Source: Pseudophaeomoniella oleicola
Lineage: Eukaryota > Ascomycota > Eurotiomycetes > Phaeomoniellales > Phaeomoniellaceae
Length of the DNA: 64,000 nucleotides
Reading direction: 5' to 3'
Assembly (NCBI GenBank): GCA_003868215.1
Contig: QWDQ01000020.1
Span: 248,001 to 312,000, forward strand
Shown here one piece after another: positions 21,773-31,201 of this stretch. The position numbers were made by a program, and so were the translations under genes. The notes beneath the pieces were generated by a model. That model saw only the letters and a program-made list of their open reading frames with translations, ran no database searches and had not been told where the DNA came from. How positions within the stretch are numbered: the stretch's first letter is position 1; each line of letters starts with the position of its first letter.

Positions 21773-22301
21773 TCATTGCCAGAAGTTCTTCGATCGCTTT
21801 TCCGCAATAGCATCTCTTCTCTTCGTCTCCATATCCGCCAGCGCATCCATTTCTCGTAGGATTTTGATCGCAACAGCCGCCTTCTCTCGCCTCATCTTAT
21901 TAAGTACATACCACCATGCTTCTGGATGAAGCTTGGTTCTGTTAATTGCCATCCGAATCCCGTTAGGGTACGTTGCTTACAGTCACGAGATGCTGATCTC
22001 TTGCTCGCTCATTGTGAAATTCTTCCAGGCAGAGGGGACAGACAATATGCAAAAGCGAAACCAGGTTATGAACAGCAATCTCCAACTTAGACTCACAATC
22101 AAGGCCACAGCAAAGGCAGTAAAAATGATCATCTCTGTCCTCCTTGTGCTGCTGGAGATGGACCAATGTTGGGAATTTGTCTGTACATTTAGAGCATGGG
22201 AACTCTCCAGCACTCGAGCTGCTTTCGTCATTAGCTGAAGGACACTGGTCGACGTAAAAGGAGTCTTACCTGGAAGCCGTTGCCACGTGCTGTTCTGCCA
22301 T
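21773..22301 (-). CDS. Small C2H2 zinc-finger protein, three exons, 142 aa
   Basis: Exons 22301-22270, 22218-21981 and 21931-21773 join in frame. Intron 1 (51 nt) has a GTAAGA donor, a CTAAT branch site and a GCAG acceptor. Intron 2 (49 nt) has a GTAAGC donor, CTAAC branch site and a CAAG acceptor, which is the least certain junction. The product starts MAEQHVATASSSSAGEFPC. It has a classical finger (CSKC, then the HLQQH histidines, about residues 19-42) and two further CxxC-type pairs (CLCC at about 47; CPLCLEEF with later His at about 75-90). It ends in a charged helix rich in Lys, Arg and Glu, ending KNFWQ. No family is recognised. The tail helix may form a coiled coil. It may bind nucleic acid or protein; this is inference. 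Confidence 0.6.
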
Positions 22302-22808
22302 GGCTATGCAAGAGGACGCCGTTGTCAAATGGCTGACGAAAGTTGAGAAAAGTTCTGTAGGGCGTAATCAAAGAATGAGCAAGGTTGTGAACCTGGAATA
22401 AAAGACGCGTGCAGAAATACAGCGGATGTGTTGTCAATAATGCATAACGCGTGGGAATTAGAAAAGCAGCTACGACGACGAGCGACGGAAAGAACAATCA
22501 CAAAGGCGCTGTCATAGTGTTCATTGATTAGATCTCAGAACCTGTAGACACGAACTATACATCCTTGAAAGGGGCACTGGCACTCTGTGGCAGCTGGTCA
22601 TGTCCATTGCCGCCCTTTTTGGGAGGACTGGTAACGAGAACAAATAGCTGGGAGGTGTTGAGCTAAGTGGCCGTCAGTGAGTGCGTTGGAGCCCACTTCA
22701 CAAAGGCGGGAAAACCCTCAAATTCACCAAACAAACACCAAAAGGAAAAGCAAATGAGAATGTCTCTTTTAAAATCTTGTTCAACACACTTCTTGAATAA
22801 TGTACAGC
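22302..22808. other. Intergenic between the C2H2 gene and the MICOS gene
   Basis: Nothing beyond promoter and 3' UTR sequence is seen in these 507 bp. Confidence 0.5.
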
Positions 22809-23631
22809 TTATTTGCCCCTCTTGACCCAGTTCTCTAAAGTCTCCCTCACGTCTGTGACGGTAGCATCTGCCCAGTTGGCCGTCAACTCGGTGTGGAATT
22901 TGGCTTGTTTCCATGCTTCCTTAGTAAAACCTCTGACTGTCGCATGTGTCTCTGCAATGACCGGTACCTTCTTCTCGTATTCCCAAGTCAAGTTGCTCAC
23001 ATTCTGCATGGTGATAGGGATAAGATACCACCCTGCGGCTACACCAACTGCAAGTGGGAATGTAGCCCTAACCAAAATGTTTCTGTTCCTTGTAACTATG
23101 CTTCCTGCCATTGTAGCCACCAAAACGTATATCGCGCCTGGCAAAAGTTGCTCTCCAGATTCCTTCGGCGGTGCTAATGAAGCAATCGTATTTGATGCCG
23201 AGGTCTCTTTTTGAAGAACATACGACCAGAAATCGTTAATGGAATGTTCGGCAGATTTGGTCTTCTCGTAAAGGAAGAGACGGGCTTTGCCAACCTGTAC
23301 CGCTAGCCGATCGGTGGGAGTCGGAGAGGACGCTTCAGTAGATTTAGAAGGTGATGGCTTAGACGGAGCAACGGTTTCGTATGAGTCATATATTGGTTTC
23401 CTTGAGTGTGACTGTAGCACGGTCAGTCTCGACTGCAAGCGAGTCATGCCAATACGCTTACCTCTGGCGCTTCAGCAAATGCTGTCCGTCTTGGATACAC
23501 TACAGCAGCTCCTCCCACAGCTGCCACCGCCATCGGTGCGGCAAAGCGCTACAGCCAGTCAGTATTCCTACTTGAGTTTGGATGATTCAAATCATGCATA
23601 CCCATCTTGACGCCACACGTGCTGCCGCCAT
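22809..23631 (-). CDS. MIC27: MICOS complex subunit of the MIC26/MIC27 (apolipoprotein O) family
   Basis: Exons 23631-23602, 23548-23462 and 23411-22809 give 239 residues; introns are 53 and 50 nt with GTATGC and GTAAGC donors. The first exon is only ten codons. The N-terminus (MAAARVASRWRFAAP) is basic and Ala-rich, fitting mitochondrial import, and the next segment ends TAFAEAPE, a common start of the mature fungal protein. Two hydrophobic stretches at about 130-148 and 155-175, with Gly-rich faces, fit the membrane hairpin of ApoO-like proteins. A short amphipathic tail ends ETLENWVKRGK. The family shapes cristae junctions with MIC10 and MIC60. MIC26 and MIC27 cannot be told apart by eye. 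Its promoter carries the element also found at OCT1. Confidence 0.85.
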
Positions 23632-24399
23632 TTGCGATCTGTGAAGCAATTGGATCCAATTGGTGCTGCGGTAATTCTACGGAAAAGATGTTGAAGTCGC
23701 GGGAACTTTAGTTGATCGGAGCTTGCGCTGGAAAATGCTTGGCAATGACATCGCGTTGAAAACAAGTGCATAGTGCAATAAGGTGATTTCGGAAGATATC
23801 GAACACAACCTCGCTGAATTCAGCACCAATTTCTCACTGACAGAAAGTTCTCAGATCCGAGCTTGATAATCCAGTCAAAAAGAAGATGCTCTTCAATGAA
23901 TCTACGTTGATCCCGCATCAAATCTCATCGTCTGCAAGCACGAAAGGGCTACAGCTCGGAAGTCACACAACTTATGCAGTGGAAGTGTAGACTCGAGCTC
24001 GCTTCACAACAGATCCTAGTTCACTGACTTCAGATTACCGAATTGGCTGCATCACACATAAGTCCGAGTTTTCAGGGCCAAATGCAGGTCCAACAAAAGA
24101 TAGCAAATGGTTCTTGAGTCTGGCTTATATTCGCAACCGGTGAGAGATCAAATGACCAGTTTGTTGAAGGTCTACAAACACATATTGCTCTGACCGTCCT
24201 TGCAAAGGGAACAACTTCATTACATGTCCAAGGGTATCTCAGTTTTCCCAGCCAGGTCAGTAGCTGCAAATATACAGCATGTATATGTATCGTCCAAGTC
24301 TGCCTCGACCGTCCCCTTCGAATCTCGAATGCAATTCGACCGTGTTCCATGTACAGTCGTTCCGGCTTTCTCAACGCAATGAATCAATCCGGCGATGTC
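23632..24399. other. MICOS-gene promoter and 3' region of the surface-protein gene
   Basis: These 768 bp contain the 19-bp shared element at 23736. No gene is recognised. Confidence 0.5.
23736..23762 (+). promoter_or_regulatory. Shared 19-bp element, copy near MICOS gene
   Basis: TGCTTGGCAATGACATCGC (23736-23754) is identical to 27969-27987; the next eight bases agree at six. It lies about 105 bp upstream of the MICOS start, on the opposite strand to that gene. Confidence 0.55.
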
Positions 24400-25500
24400 T
24401 TATATGTGATTATCCGGCAACTCCGGTATTGTTACCCCCTTCAAATCGAAGTGATATTGTGTGGCATGGGCAGCCTCAAGCTCTACTTTGTCATATGATT
24501 CTTTTCGTCCTGATATCCATTTGAGCTCTTGATGAGCAATTTGTTCTATCGGATATTGTGGTTGTTGATTTTGAGGAGCCAACTTCTGCTTTCTCCATCG
24601 ACGGGCGAGTACTATCGCTATAGCAATGAGTATTGTGCTGAGAACGCTTGAAACTGCTACTGCCACAATTGTGGAAATCGAAATTGAAGAATTGCCACTT
24701 CCAGATTTGCTAGTCGAGGAAGAAGTATTGGTGCCATTGTTCCGGGATGCAGGAGGAAACGATGGGGAGGCAACGTTGGTCGTCTTTGAAAGAGCAGAGG
24801 AATTTGGGTCATTTGGGACCGCCATGGTGGAGGATCTCGAGGTTGGAGACGTGGCGACTGCAATGGAGGTGGAGGACTGTGTTGTGGTCTCGGCAGATGC
24901 TGTGACCGACTGGGATGTCACCGTTTTCGTTGTTGAATCAGAGGCCACTGTGGAAATAGTTGAAGTCTTTGGTATCGCAGAGGTTACACTTCGACTGATG
25001 GCGCCAGCAACAATGTTTCCAGACCCATCCAGGAAGACTCCGAGCTTATTGGGACAACAGGATGGATCGTCGTCACAACAGAACGAGCCATCACTACATT
25101 GAGTCACTCTTGGGAGGAAGCCTTGAGCATTGGGTCCTACTTTCTGTTATTTCAAGCTTTCCGAATGGGAGAGCCGCTTCAGCATACCGTATTGACATAT
25201 ATTCGAGCATCCTTCATCCCAGACTTGATCTGCACATAATGCATTGACAAACACCTCTGTACCTGTTTGCCTACATAAATGGTTCGAGGTGCATTGACTC
25301 TCGAAATGGCAACATGACCTTGATCCAGGACATTGTGTATTGTTTGTCAATGCTCGGCCGTCAAAGTCGAAACATGTCTGTCGAGGCTCGGGATCGGATG
25401 CTGTCTGTGCATAAGAGTTTGATCGATATATCAAAAGAATACTCAGGACGTAAGGAAATGAGTTCAAAATCATGAGAGACATCATTGAAGCGCGAAGCAA
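24400..25500 (-). CDS. Single-pass surface protein: Cys-rich ectodomain, Ser/Thr stalk, membrane helix
   Basis: Exons 25500-25188 and 25139-24400 give 350 residues; the 48-nt intron uses GTATGC and an AAAG acceptor chosen to keep frame. A signal peptide covers residues 1-31. The ectodomain to about 140 has some sixteen cysteines in patterns such as CCHFESQC and FCCDDDPSCC. A Ser/Thr-rich stalk at about 160-265 is probably O-mannosylated. A transmembrane helix (IVAVAVSSVLSTILIAIAIV) is followed by a basic stop-transfer RRWRKQK and a 70-residue cytoplasmic tail. The plan resembles fungal wall-stress sensors and other Mid2/WSC-like proteins, but the cysteine pattern is not one I can assign to WSC. 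A sensor or adhesin role is inference. Confidence 0.75.
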
Positions 25501-26267
25501 ATGATAGTATAGACAATAGTTAGCTTTCTTGACGGGACTTGTGTAGCCATGAACTTGGGGGATATAGATATTGGGATTCGTGAACTTAAACAGATGCCAT
25601 CGAATTCCTCGACCTACGACAATCCAAGCGAGCTGCGCTATCTACCACAGCTCGACATGACAGCCATTACCATGCGACAGCCTCTGAAGAGACTTGTAAC
25701 ACGGTGCTGTTTCAATAGACCTGGTAAGCGCGACAAGCCTCGTACAGTATTTGCCAGAAACAGCAGTACACGCCTCGCCAGAGCCAACATGTGGCACAGT
25801 AGACATGGATTGAAGCGCTTCCAAAGACGAACGGAGGCATCGAATACTATAAAAATAGTCCAGAGGGACTCAAGCGAGTTGCCTAGCTCTGCGTGCTGGC
25901 ATTCCGTCGATCAAGCTGGAACAGTACATTCTGTGCCCCGAAGACCGACATCAAAAAATCAACGAAGTCAATCGAGATTGCTTCAACCGCTCCACGAAAG
26001 CTTTCAAAAGATCTTTCATTTGCTTCATGGGATCAAGCAGTGAGATGTTGAGAGGCAAACCCTATGCGCCGAATCCTGATCCACACGACATAAGTGGCAG
26101 ACAGGGATATCGCGATTAGGCGCCGACTACTAAGCGACTCAATCAGGATCCCTGCTATTGTGCAGAACAACAGAAAAGTGTCAACCTCAGAGATCATGGC
26201 CTCTTTCATAGATGCTCATGATGTTCCATCTGTGCCGTAACACTCATATGGGAGGGCGTTATCGAGT
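25501..26267. promoter_or_regulatory. Divergent promoter, surface protein / mannosyltransferase
   Basis: These 767 bp separate two divergent cell-surface genes. They contain the doubtful frame 25549-26043 and a second open frame of about 80 codons ending near 26119. Neither resembles a known protein. Confidence 0.4.
25549..26043 (+). CDS. Doubtful ORF, 164 aa
   Basis: An ATG-initiated frame is rich in Arg, Ser and Gln, with no motif, signal or membrane segment. It fills most of a divergent promoter, and another frame is open over its second half, so it may be chance. Confidence 0.15.
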   Translation: MNLGDIDIGIRELKQMPSNSSTYDNPSELRYLPQLDMTAITMRQPLKRLVTRCCFNRPGKRDKPRTVFARNSSTRLARANMWHSRHGLKRFQRRTEASNTIKIVQRDSSELPSSACWHSVDQAGTVHSVPRRPTSKNQRSQSRLLQPLHESFQKIFHLLHGIKQ

Positions 26268-27707
26268 ATGTCAACTCGCCGTGCTCGTATAGCACTCTTG
26301 ATTATCGTACCGTTAGGAGTCTTCTACGTTCTCTATATCAGCCTCGACCGAATATGGAGTCAAAGTCAGCCATCGGATCTTGCAATCAAGGGCGAAGCAT
26401 CAGAGGACCTCGGACGTTTCCGGCAACTTCTAGCAGAGGCTTTGCAGCCACTGCCTCTCGAAACTTCAGATTTTGAGCAGAAAGGAGATCGGGTGCATCT
26501 CCTTTATCGACTTTTGGACTACGTTCAGACGACTGAAGACGTGGACTTATCGCGGCAGTTACTACAGGCTTTTGAGATTGAGTACCCCTGGTGGCTTCGT
26601 CACAAAGATGAATATCGTCCTTGGACAGTCCCCAAGGCTTTAGAAGAGACAGGCATTGTGATATGCGCTGGTTCGAAAGAGATTCTATTCGTAGCTCAAT
26701 TAATTGAGATACTCCGAGAAGTACTGGAGTCCAAGTTACCGATCGAGATAGCATTCGCAGGCGAAGCAGATCTTTCTCGAGAGCATCAAGCATTTCTAAA
26801 GAAACTGGGCCCCAATATTGAGACAGTCAACATACAGCACCACTTTGACGAGTCATTTGCTGGCCTTGAGAACGGAAAATACGCCATCAAACCATTTGCA
26901 GTCATTGCGAGTCGATTCTCGCATGTTCTCCTTCTCGATGCAGATACTGTCTTGATGCAGAACCCAGACAACCTTCTTACACAGCATCAATCGTACAAGG
27001 ACACTGGGCTTCTTTTCTATCACGACCGTGGCTATAAGACGGACAACAGTCGCCGAGATTGGATAACCGAACAGTTGCACTCTCACAACTTATCCACCAC
27101 ATTATCATCCTCTCTGTTCTGGCGAGAAGATCTTTGGCAGGAACAAGAATCTGGGGTTGTTGGAGTTGACAAAACACGACCTAATGCATACATGACGCTG
27201 ATGTTCTCTGCTTGGATGAACGCAAAAGATATCCGAGAAAAGATTACTTACCAGCACTTTCTTGGGGACAAAGAGACCTACTGGCTTGCGGGAGAATTTG
27301 CTCAACTTCCATATGCATTCGTACCAGGTTATGCAGGGATTATTGGGGTCAAGGAAGGATCGGTCGAAGATTCGCCTGGTGGGAATGGCAACAAGGTCTG
27401 TGGTACACACATTGTTCACATGGATGCGACTGGTCATTACCCTATGTGGTTCAATGGTGGTATAGTGAACAACAAAGCTCTCGCAGGTGATGAATCTCAT
27501 CTGCTAGGGACCTTCAAGCATTATATCACTTCTGGCAAAGAGATGGACGATTTGCCATTGTGGTCGTATACTGGAGGGGAAGTGTGGTGTGCCGAAGCAA
27601 GCAGCATATTCGACGTGGAGGTACCTGGGCATCAAGGTATGATCGAAGCGATTTTACAGCAAGGCAAGGATGCTGAGGGAAGGCTCATCGAGGCTGAGAT
27701 GATATGA
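26268..27707 (+). CDS. MNN1-family alpha-1,3-mannosyltransferase, type II Golgi protein
   Basis: This single-exon gene encodes 479 residues. A short cytoplasmic N-terminus (MSTRRAR) precedes a signal-anchor helix at about 8-26, the layout of Golgi type II glycosyltransferases. The DxD motif that binds Mn2+ and the sugar nucleotide is LLLDADTVLMQNPD, with D225 and D227. Other MNN1-family landmarks are GIVICAG near 125, KPFAVIASRFSHVLLLD and an acidic QESGVVGVDK segment. The family adds terminal alpha-1,3-mannose to N- and O-glycans using GDP-mannose. The exact linkage cannot be read. It is divergent from the Ser/Thr-rich surface protein, whose stalk is the type of substrate such enzymes finish, though that link is inference. 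Confidence 0.87.
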   Translation: MSTRRARIALLIIVPLGVFYVLYISLDRIWSQSQPSDLAIKGEASEDLGRFRQLLAEALQPLPLETSDFEQKGDRVHLLYRLLDYVQTTEDVDLSRQLLQAFEIEYPWWLRHKDEYRPWTVPKALEETGIVICAGSKEILFVAQLIEILREVLESKLPIEIAFAGEADLSREHQAFLKKLGPNIETVNIQHHFDESFAGLENGKYAIKPFAVIASRFSHVLLLDADTVLMQNPDNLLTQHQSYKDTGLLFYHDRGYKTDNSRRDWITEQLHSHNLSTTLSSSLFWREDLWQEQESGVVGVDKTRPNAYMTLMFSAWMNAKDIREKITYQHFLGDKETYWLAGEFAQLPYAFVPGYAGIIGVKEGSVEDSPGGNGNKVCGTHIVHMDATGHYPMWFNGGIVNNKALAGDESHLLGTFKHYITSGKEMDDLPLWSYTGGEVWCAEASSIFDVEVPGHQGMIEAILQQGKDAEGRLIEAEMI

Positions 27708-28071
27708 GATCTGATGTAAAGTTTAGCATAACGCCGGCGTGAGGGTTTATATGCAGAATACATGGCTGGCAGTGTAGATGGATTCCTCGGATCAATACTG
27801 TATCCCGTAATTCCTTTTCCCAACTGGTCATTTGCCTGACACAGGAGTTGTCGTTTCTCTATCCTATGAAAAGACAATGTAGTAATAAGAAATCCAGCAG
27901 TTCAGCCTGAAGCTGTAAGGCCTCACCTTAAGTCCGAGAGGAGGGTTCAGCCATCATAGATTTGACTTTGCTTGGCAATGACATCGCATCGAAAAGCACG
28001 TGCACAGCAGTACACATGCGACACAACTTCCATGCAGGTCACCGTCGAACAAGACAACGAAGCCGCTTCTC
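27708..28071. promoter_or_regulatory. OCT1 promoter and leader
   Basis: These 364 bp hold the shared 19-bp element at 27969. The element contains an upstream ATG at 27978 whose frame passes the OCT1 start out of register, so it could act as a short upstream ORF. Confidence 0.45.
27969..27995 (+). promoter_or_regulatory. Shared 19-bp element, copy near OCT1
   Basis: TGCTTGGCAATGACATCGC (27969-27987) is identical to the copy near the MICOS gene, with six of the next eight bases also shared. It lies 85-103 bp upstream of the OCT1 start, on the same strand. Confidence 0.55.
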
Positions 28072-30462
28072 ATGTCTAAACAACTGCTGCGTCAGCCTTG
28101 GACATGTACAAGATGTCTTCGGAAGCTGTCACGTTTGGAGCAACGGCGTTACAATTCCACTGCTACAGCATCAATTCCACTCGATTCCGCAGCGTCGTCG
28201 CTCGCTTCTAAAGACTACGCGCCGCATTGGGCTGGTGGTCTTAAGGGTCAACAAGATGATCAAGTCTTAAGAGACGTATTTGATTCGCGAGACTTCTGGC
28301 GAACCTTCAACCAAACTGGAGCAGTCACACCATCAGGCCTCGTCCAGAACTGCCACCTCAAGACTCCGGACGGCTTTCACAGTTTTACCATTGCCACTCT
28401 AGCAAAATGCAAGCGCATTGTACAGAGGGTATTGGCGGCTTCAACTCCAGACGAGTACAGACGCATGGCTAGGGACTTAGATCAATTGAGCGATCTTCTT
28501 TGCCGGGTCATCGATTTGACGGATTTCATGCGTGCAACACATCCAGAACGCAGGTTCGTTGAGTATGCACACCAGGCATACGCAGCAATGTTCGAATATA
28601 TGAACGAATTGAATACAAACTCAGGATTGAACGACCAGTTGAAGAAGGCTTTCTCCATACCTGAAGTCATAAGTCAATGGAGCGAAGAAGAGAAAATCGT
28701 TGGTCGCATCTTGATGAAGGAGTTTTCCAATTCAGCAATTGATCTGCCAGATAACGATAGAAGGAGGTTCGTGGACTTGTCAAACGATATCAGTTCGTTG
28801 GGGACTGAATTCGTGAATGGAGTAGAGCCTGCCCAGCAAGTACTATCATTCACCACGAATGAACTGAATGGCCTTGATCCCACCTTTGTGCAGGAATCGA
28901 AGCGGTGGAACGGCAAGGTTGCCTTTCCTACCTACAGTTACGAATCATACAAAGTTCTTCATTTCGCACATGATGAAGGCGTTCGGAAAACGGTCCATAC
29001 AGCGCAGCGTACCTCTTCGAGAAGACAGCTTCACCGGCTTGAAGAGCTCTTACATAAACGGGCAGAGCTGGCAAAGCTTTCTGGCCATGAAAGCTACGCC
29101 CACATGACGCTTTCAGACAAGATGGCGAAGTCGCCGGAAGCTGTCAATCGGTTCCTGACAACGCTCAACTCTACGAACAAACCTGCAGTTGAGAATGAGA
29201 TCTCTCGATTGCGTGCTGTGGGCAGTGATGCAGCTGTCCAGCCATGGAATTATGCCTATTACCTTAAGCGGGCAGAACAAGCGGCTCAAAATGGCCATAC
29301 TTCAAGGTCACGGCACATCGGACGTCTGTCAGCCTTTTTCTCGTTGGGTACCGTGATGCAAGGGATCTCACGACTGTACACACGACTCTATGGCGTCCGC
29401 CTGGTCCCCAGAGAGACACCCTCTGGTGAAACATGGAGTGAAAATGTTCGTCGTCTAGACGTCATCCATGAAAGTCACGGACCTCTTGCGGTCATCTATT
29501 GCGACCTCTTCGCCCGCTCCAACAAATCGCCAAACCCTGCACACTTCACCATTCGCTGTAGCCGAGAGATTTCCGAAGAGGAGCTCAACTCCCCTTCTGA
29601 ACCAGTCAATGATGGTATGCCGACAACCACAGGTGTATCTCGAATCACTGGCAAGACCGTTACCTATCAGCTTCCAGTAATCGCCCTCATCTGCGATTTC
29701 CCGCATCCAACGGCCGATAAGCCGGCTCTCCTGTCTCTACACAATGTTATCACTCTCTTTCATGAGATGGGCCACGCAATCCACAGCATATTAGGTCGCA
29801 CATCTTTGCAAACCATCTCCGGAACGCGTTGTGCCACTGATTTTGCTGAACTCCCCTCCGTGTTGATGGAGTCTTTCGCGACCGACCCTGCTGTCTTGAG
29901 TCTGTATGCAAGACACTATGCAACAGATGCTCCTTTGACCCCGGAGATGATCACTGCTATGCTCAAAGACAATGCAGCACAGACCTCCTTTGGCGGTGCA
30001 ATTGCGAACGAATCTCAGATCCTAATGTCATTCCTGGACCAAGCGTACCATACCCTTCCTTCAACCACCTCCATCGACTCTACCCATCTCTACCACAAAG
30101 TCTGGTCAACCTACGGCTCTCTCAAACCCGAACCCCCCACGACATCCTGGCAAGGTGCTTTCACCCACCTCTACGGCTACGGCGCCACGTATTACAGCTA
30201 TCTCTTCGACCGCGCTATCGCCCGCCGCGTCTGGCAACAGATCTTCAAATCAGGCCAAGACCAGGGCAGCATCGACCGAGAAGCCGGCGAGAAGTTCAAG
30301 GACGCGGTGCTCAAGTGGGGTGGTGGGAGAGATCCTTGGCTGTGTCTAGAAGAGCTACTGGGAGACGGCGAGGGTGTGCTCGCGGAAGGTAAAGATAAAG
30401 CTATGCTTGAGGTCGGGAAGTGGGGTGTTGGGGTTGGTGAAGGTGATGCGCTCGGTCTGTGA
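28072..30462 (+). CDS. OCT1: Mitochondrial intermediate peptidase (octapeptidyl aminopeptidase, M3 family)
   Basis: This single-exon gene encodes 796 residues from ATG 28072; the open frame extends upstream to 28000 but without an ATG. The N-terminus ([18 protein letters not shown], then RRYNSTA) is a mitochondrial presequence, with RRYNS a plausible MPP site. The zinc site is HEMGH (H564, E565, H568), and the third ligand Glu lies in the following [10 protein letters not shown] segment, as in M3 thimet-like peptidases. The enzyme removes an octapeptide from a subset of matrix and inner-membrane precursors after MPP. Length matches fungal OCT1 (about 750-800). Codons turn C-ending in the last fifth. 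Its promoter shares an element with the MICOS gene. Confidence 0.95.
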   Translation: MSKQLLRQPWTCTRCLRKLSRLEQRRYNSTATASIPLDSAASSLASKDYAPHWAGGLKGQQDDQVLRDVFDSRDFWRTFNQTGAVTPSGLVQNCHLKTPDGFHSFTIATLAKCKRIVQRVLAASTPDEYRRMARDLDQLSDLLCRVIDLTDFMRATHPERRFVEYAHQAYAAMFEYMNELNTNSGLNDQLKKAFSIPEVISQWSEEEKIVGRILMKEFSNSAIDLPDNDRRRFVDLSNDISSLGTEFVNGVEPAQQVLSFTTNELNGLDPTFVQESKRWNGKVAFPTYSYESYKVLHFAHDEGVRKTVHTAQRTSSRRQLHRLEELLHKRAELAKLSGHESYAHMTLSDKMAKSPEAVNRFLTTLNSTNKPAVENEISRLRAVGSDAAVQPWNYAYYLKRAEQAAQNGHTSRSRHIGRLSAFFSLGTVMQGISRLYTRLYGVRLVPRETPSGETWSENVRRLDVIHESHGPLAVIYCDLFARSNKSPNPAHFTIRCSREISEEELNSPSEPVNDGMPTTTGVSRITGKTVTYQLPVIALICDFPHPTADKPALLSLHNVITLFHEMGHAIHSILGRTSLQTISGTRCATDFAELPSVLMESFATDPAVLSLYARHYATDAPLTPEMITAMLKDNAAQTSFGGAIANESQILMSFLDQAYHTLPSTTSIDSTHLYHKVWSTYGSLKPEPPTTSWQGAFTHLYGYGATYYSYLFDRAIARRVWQQIFKSGQDQGSIDREAGEKFKDAVLKWGGGRDPWLCLEELLGDGEGVLAEGKDKAMLEVGKWGVGVGEGDALGL

Positions 30463-31201
30463 TGACTCGCATTGTTCTCGAGCTATTTATTAGCCTTGAG
30501 GGAAATGTACTTGTTACACATACATATACACAGAAGTCCGTAGGTACCTATACCTAGCTACCTACGTAGGTACACGACCTTCTGTTTCCATACGTACATA
30601 CGAATCATACGAATCATACATCAAAGTATCTTAGATCTTAAATTTAAATCCACCCAAGACCGAATCCTACAGTATCGAGATCTAGACAACATGAAACCCA
30701 CATTCATATAGATCTAATTACAGTAATGAATCCCAAAAGAAAAAGAAAAAAAAAAAAAAAAGGGGAGATTTTTTTTTTTTTTTTCAAATCTACTCACCTA
30801 CCTAGATACCCAAATTAATTACCCATCTTTTCTCCCCTCCTCCTCCTCTCTCTTTCCGTCTCTTCCCTGATTAGACCCCCCCATCCCTCCTTTATGCTTC
30901 TACACAGACTTTTGGCACAAGCCAACCACCTCGTCTTCTTCCCGAAAAGTGAAAGTTGAAATGAGAAATAATTCGCCGGCTCCAAGTACTGACTGACTGA
31001 CTGCGATGTCCGAGACTCGTACATACATAGGTACATACACAAAAACCCGAAAGCCGAAAAGGAAAGGTAGGTAAGATGGTGAAGCAGTAGGATACCTGTA
31101 GTTCCTTTCCTCTTTTTCTCTCTTCTTCCGTAGAATTACACTTAGAAAAAGCCCGAGAATTGTGTGTGTTGCGATCGTATTGTATCGCAGACTGGCTGAC
31201 C
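30463..31201. other. Intergenic between convergent OCT1 and UNG1
   Basis: No gene is seen. It holds a 14-bp palindrome TACCTACGTAGGTA (30559-30572), TACC/ACCT repeats and an A16/T16 inverted pair. Confidence 0.5.
30746..30784. repeat. A16 / T16 inverted pair
   Basis: A run of sixteen A (30746-30761), seven bases, then sixteen T (30769-30784) form a perfect A:T hairpin. It lies between converging genes and could serve 3'-end formation on either strand. Confidence 0.6.

Noticed and set aside
24626-25102. 158-aa frame rich in Glu and Val
   Set aside because: It is the antisense of the Ser/Thr stalk of the surface-protein gene, whose sense frame has signal peptide, stalk and membrane helix.
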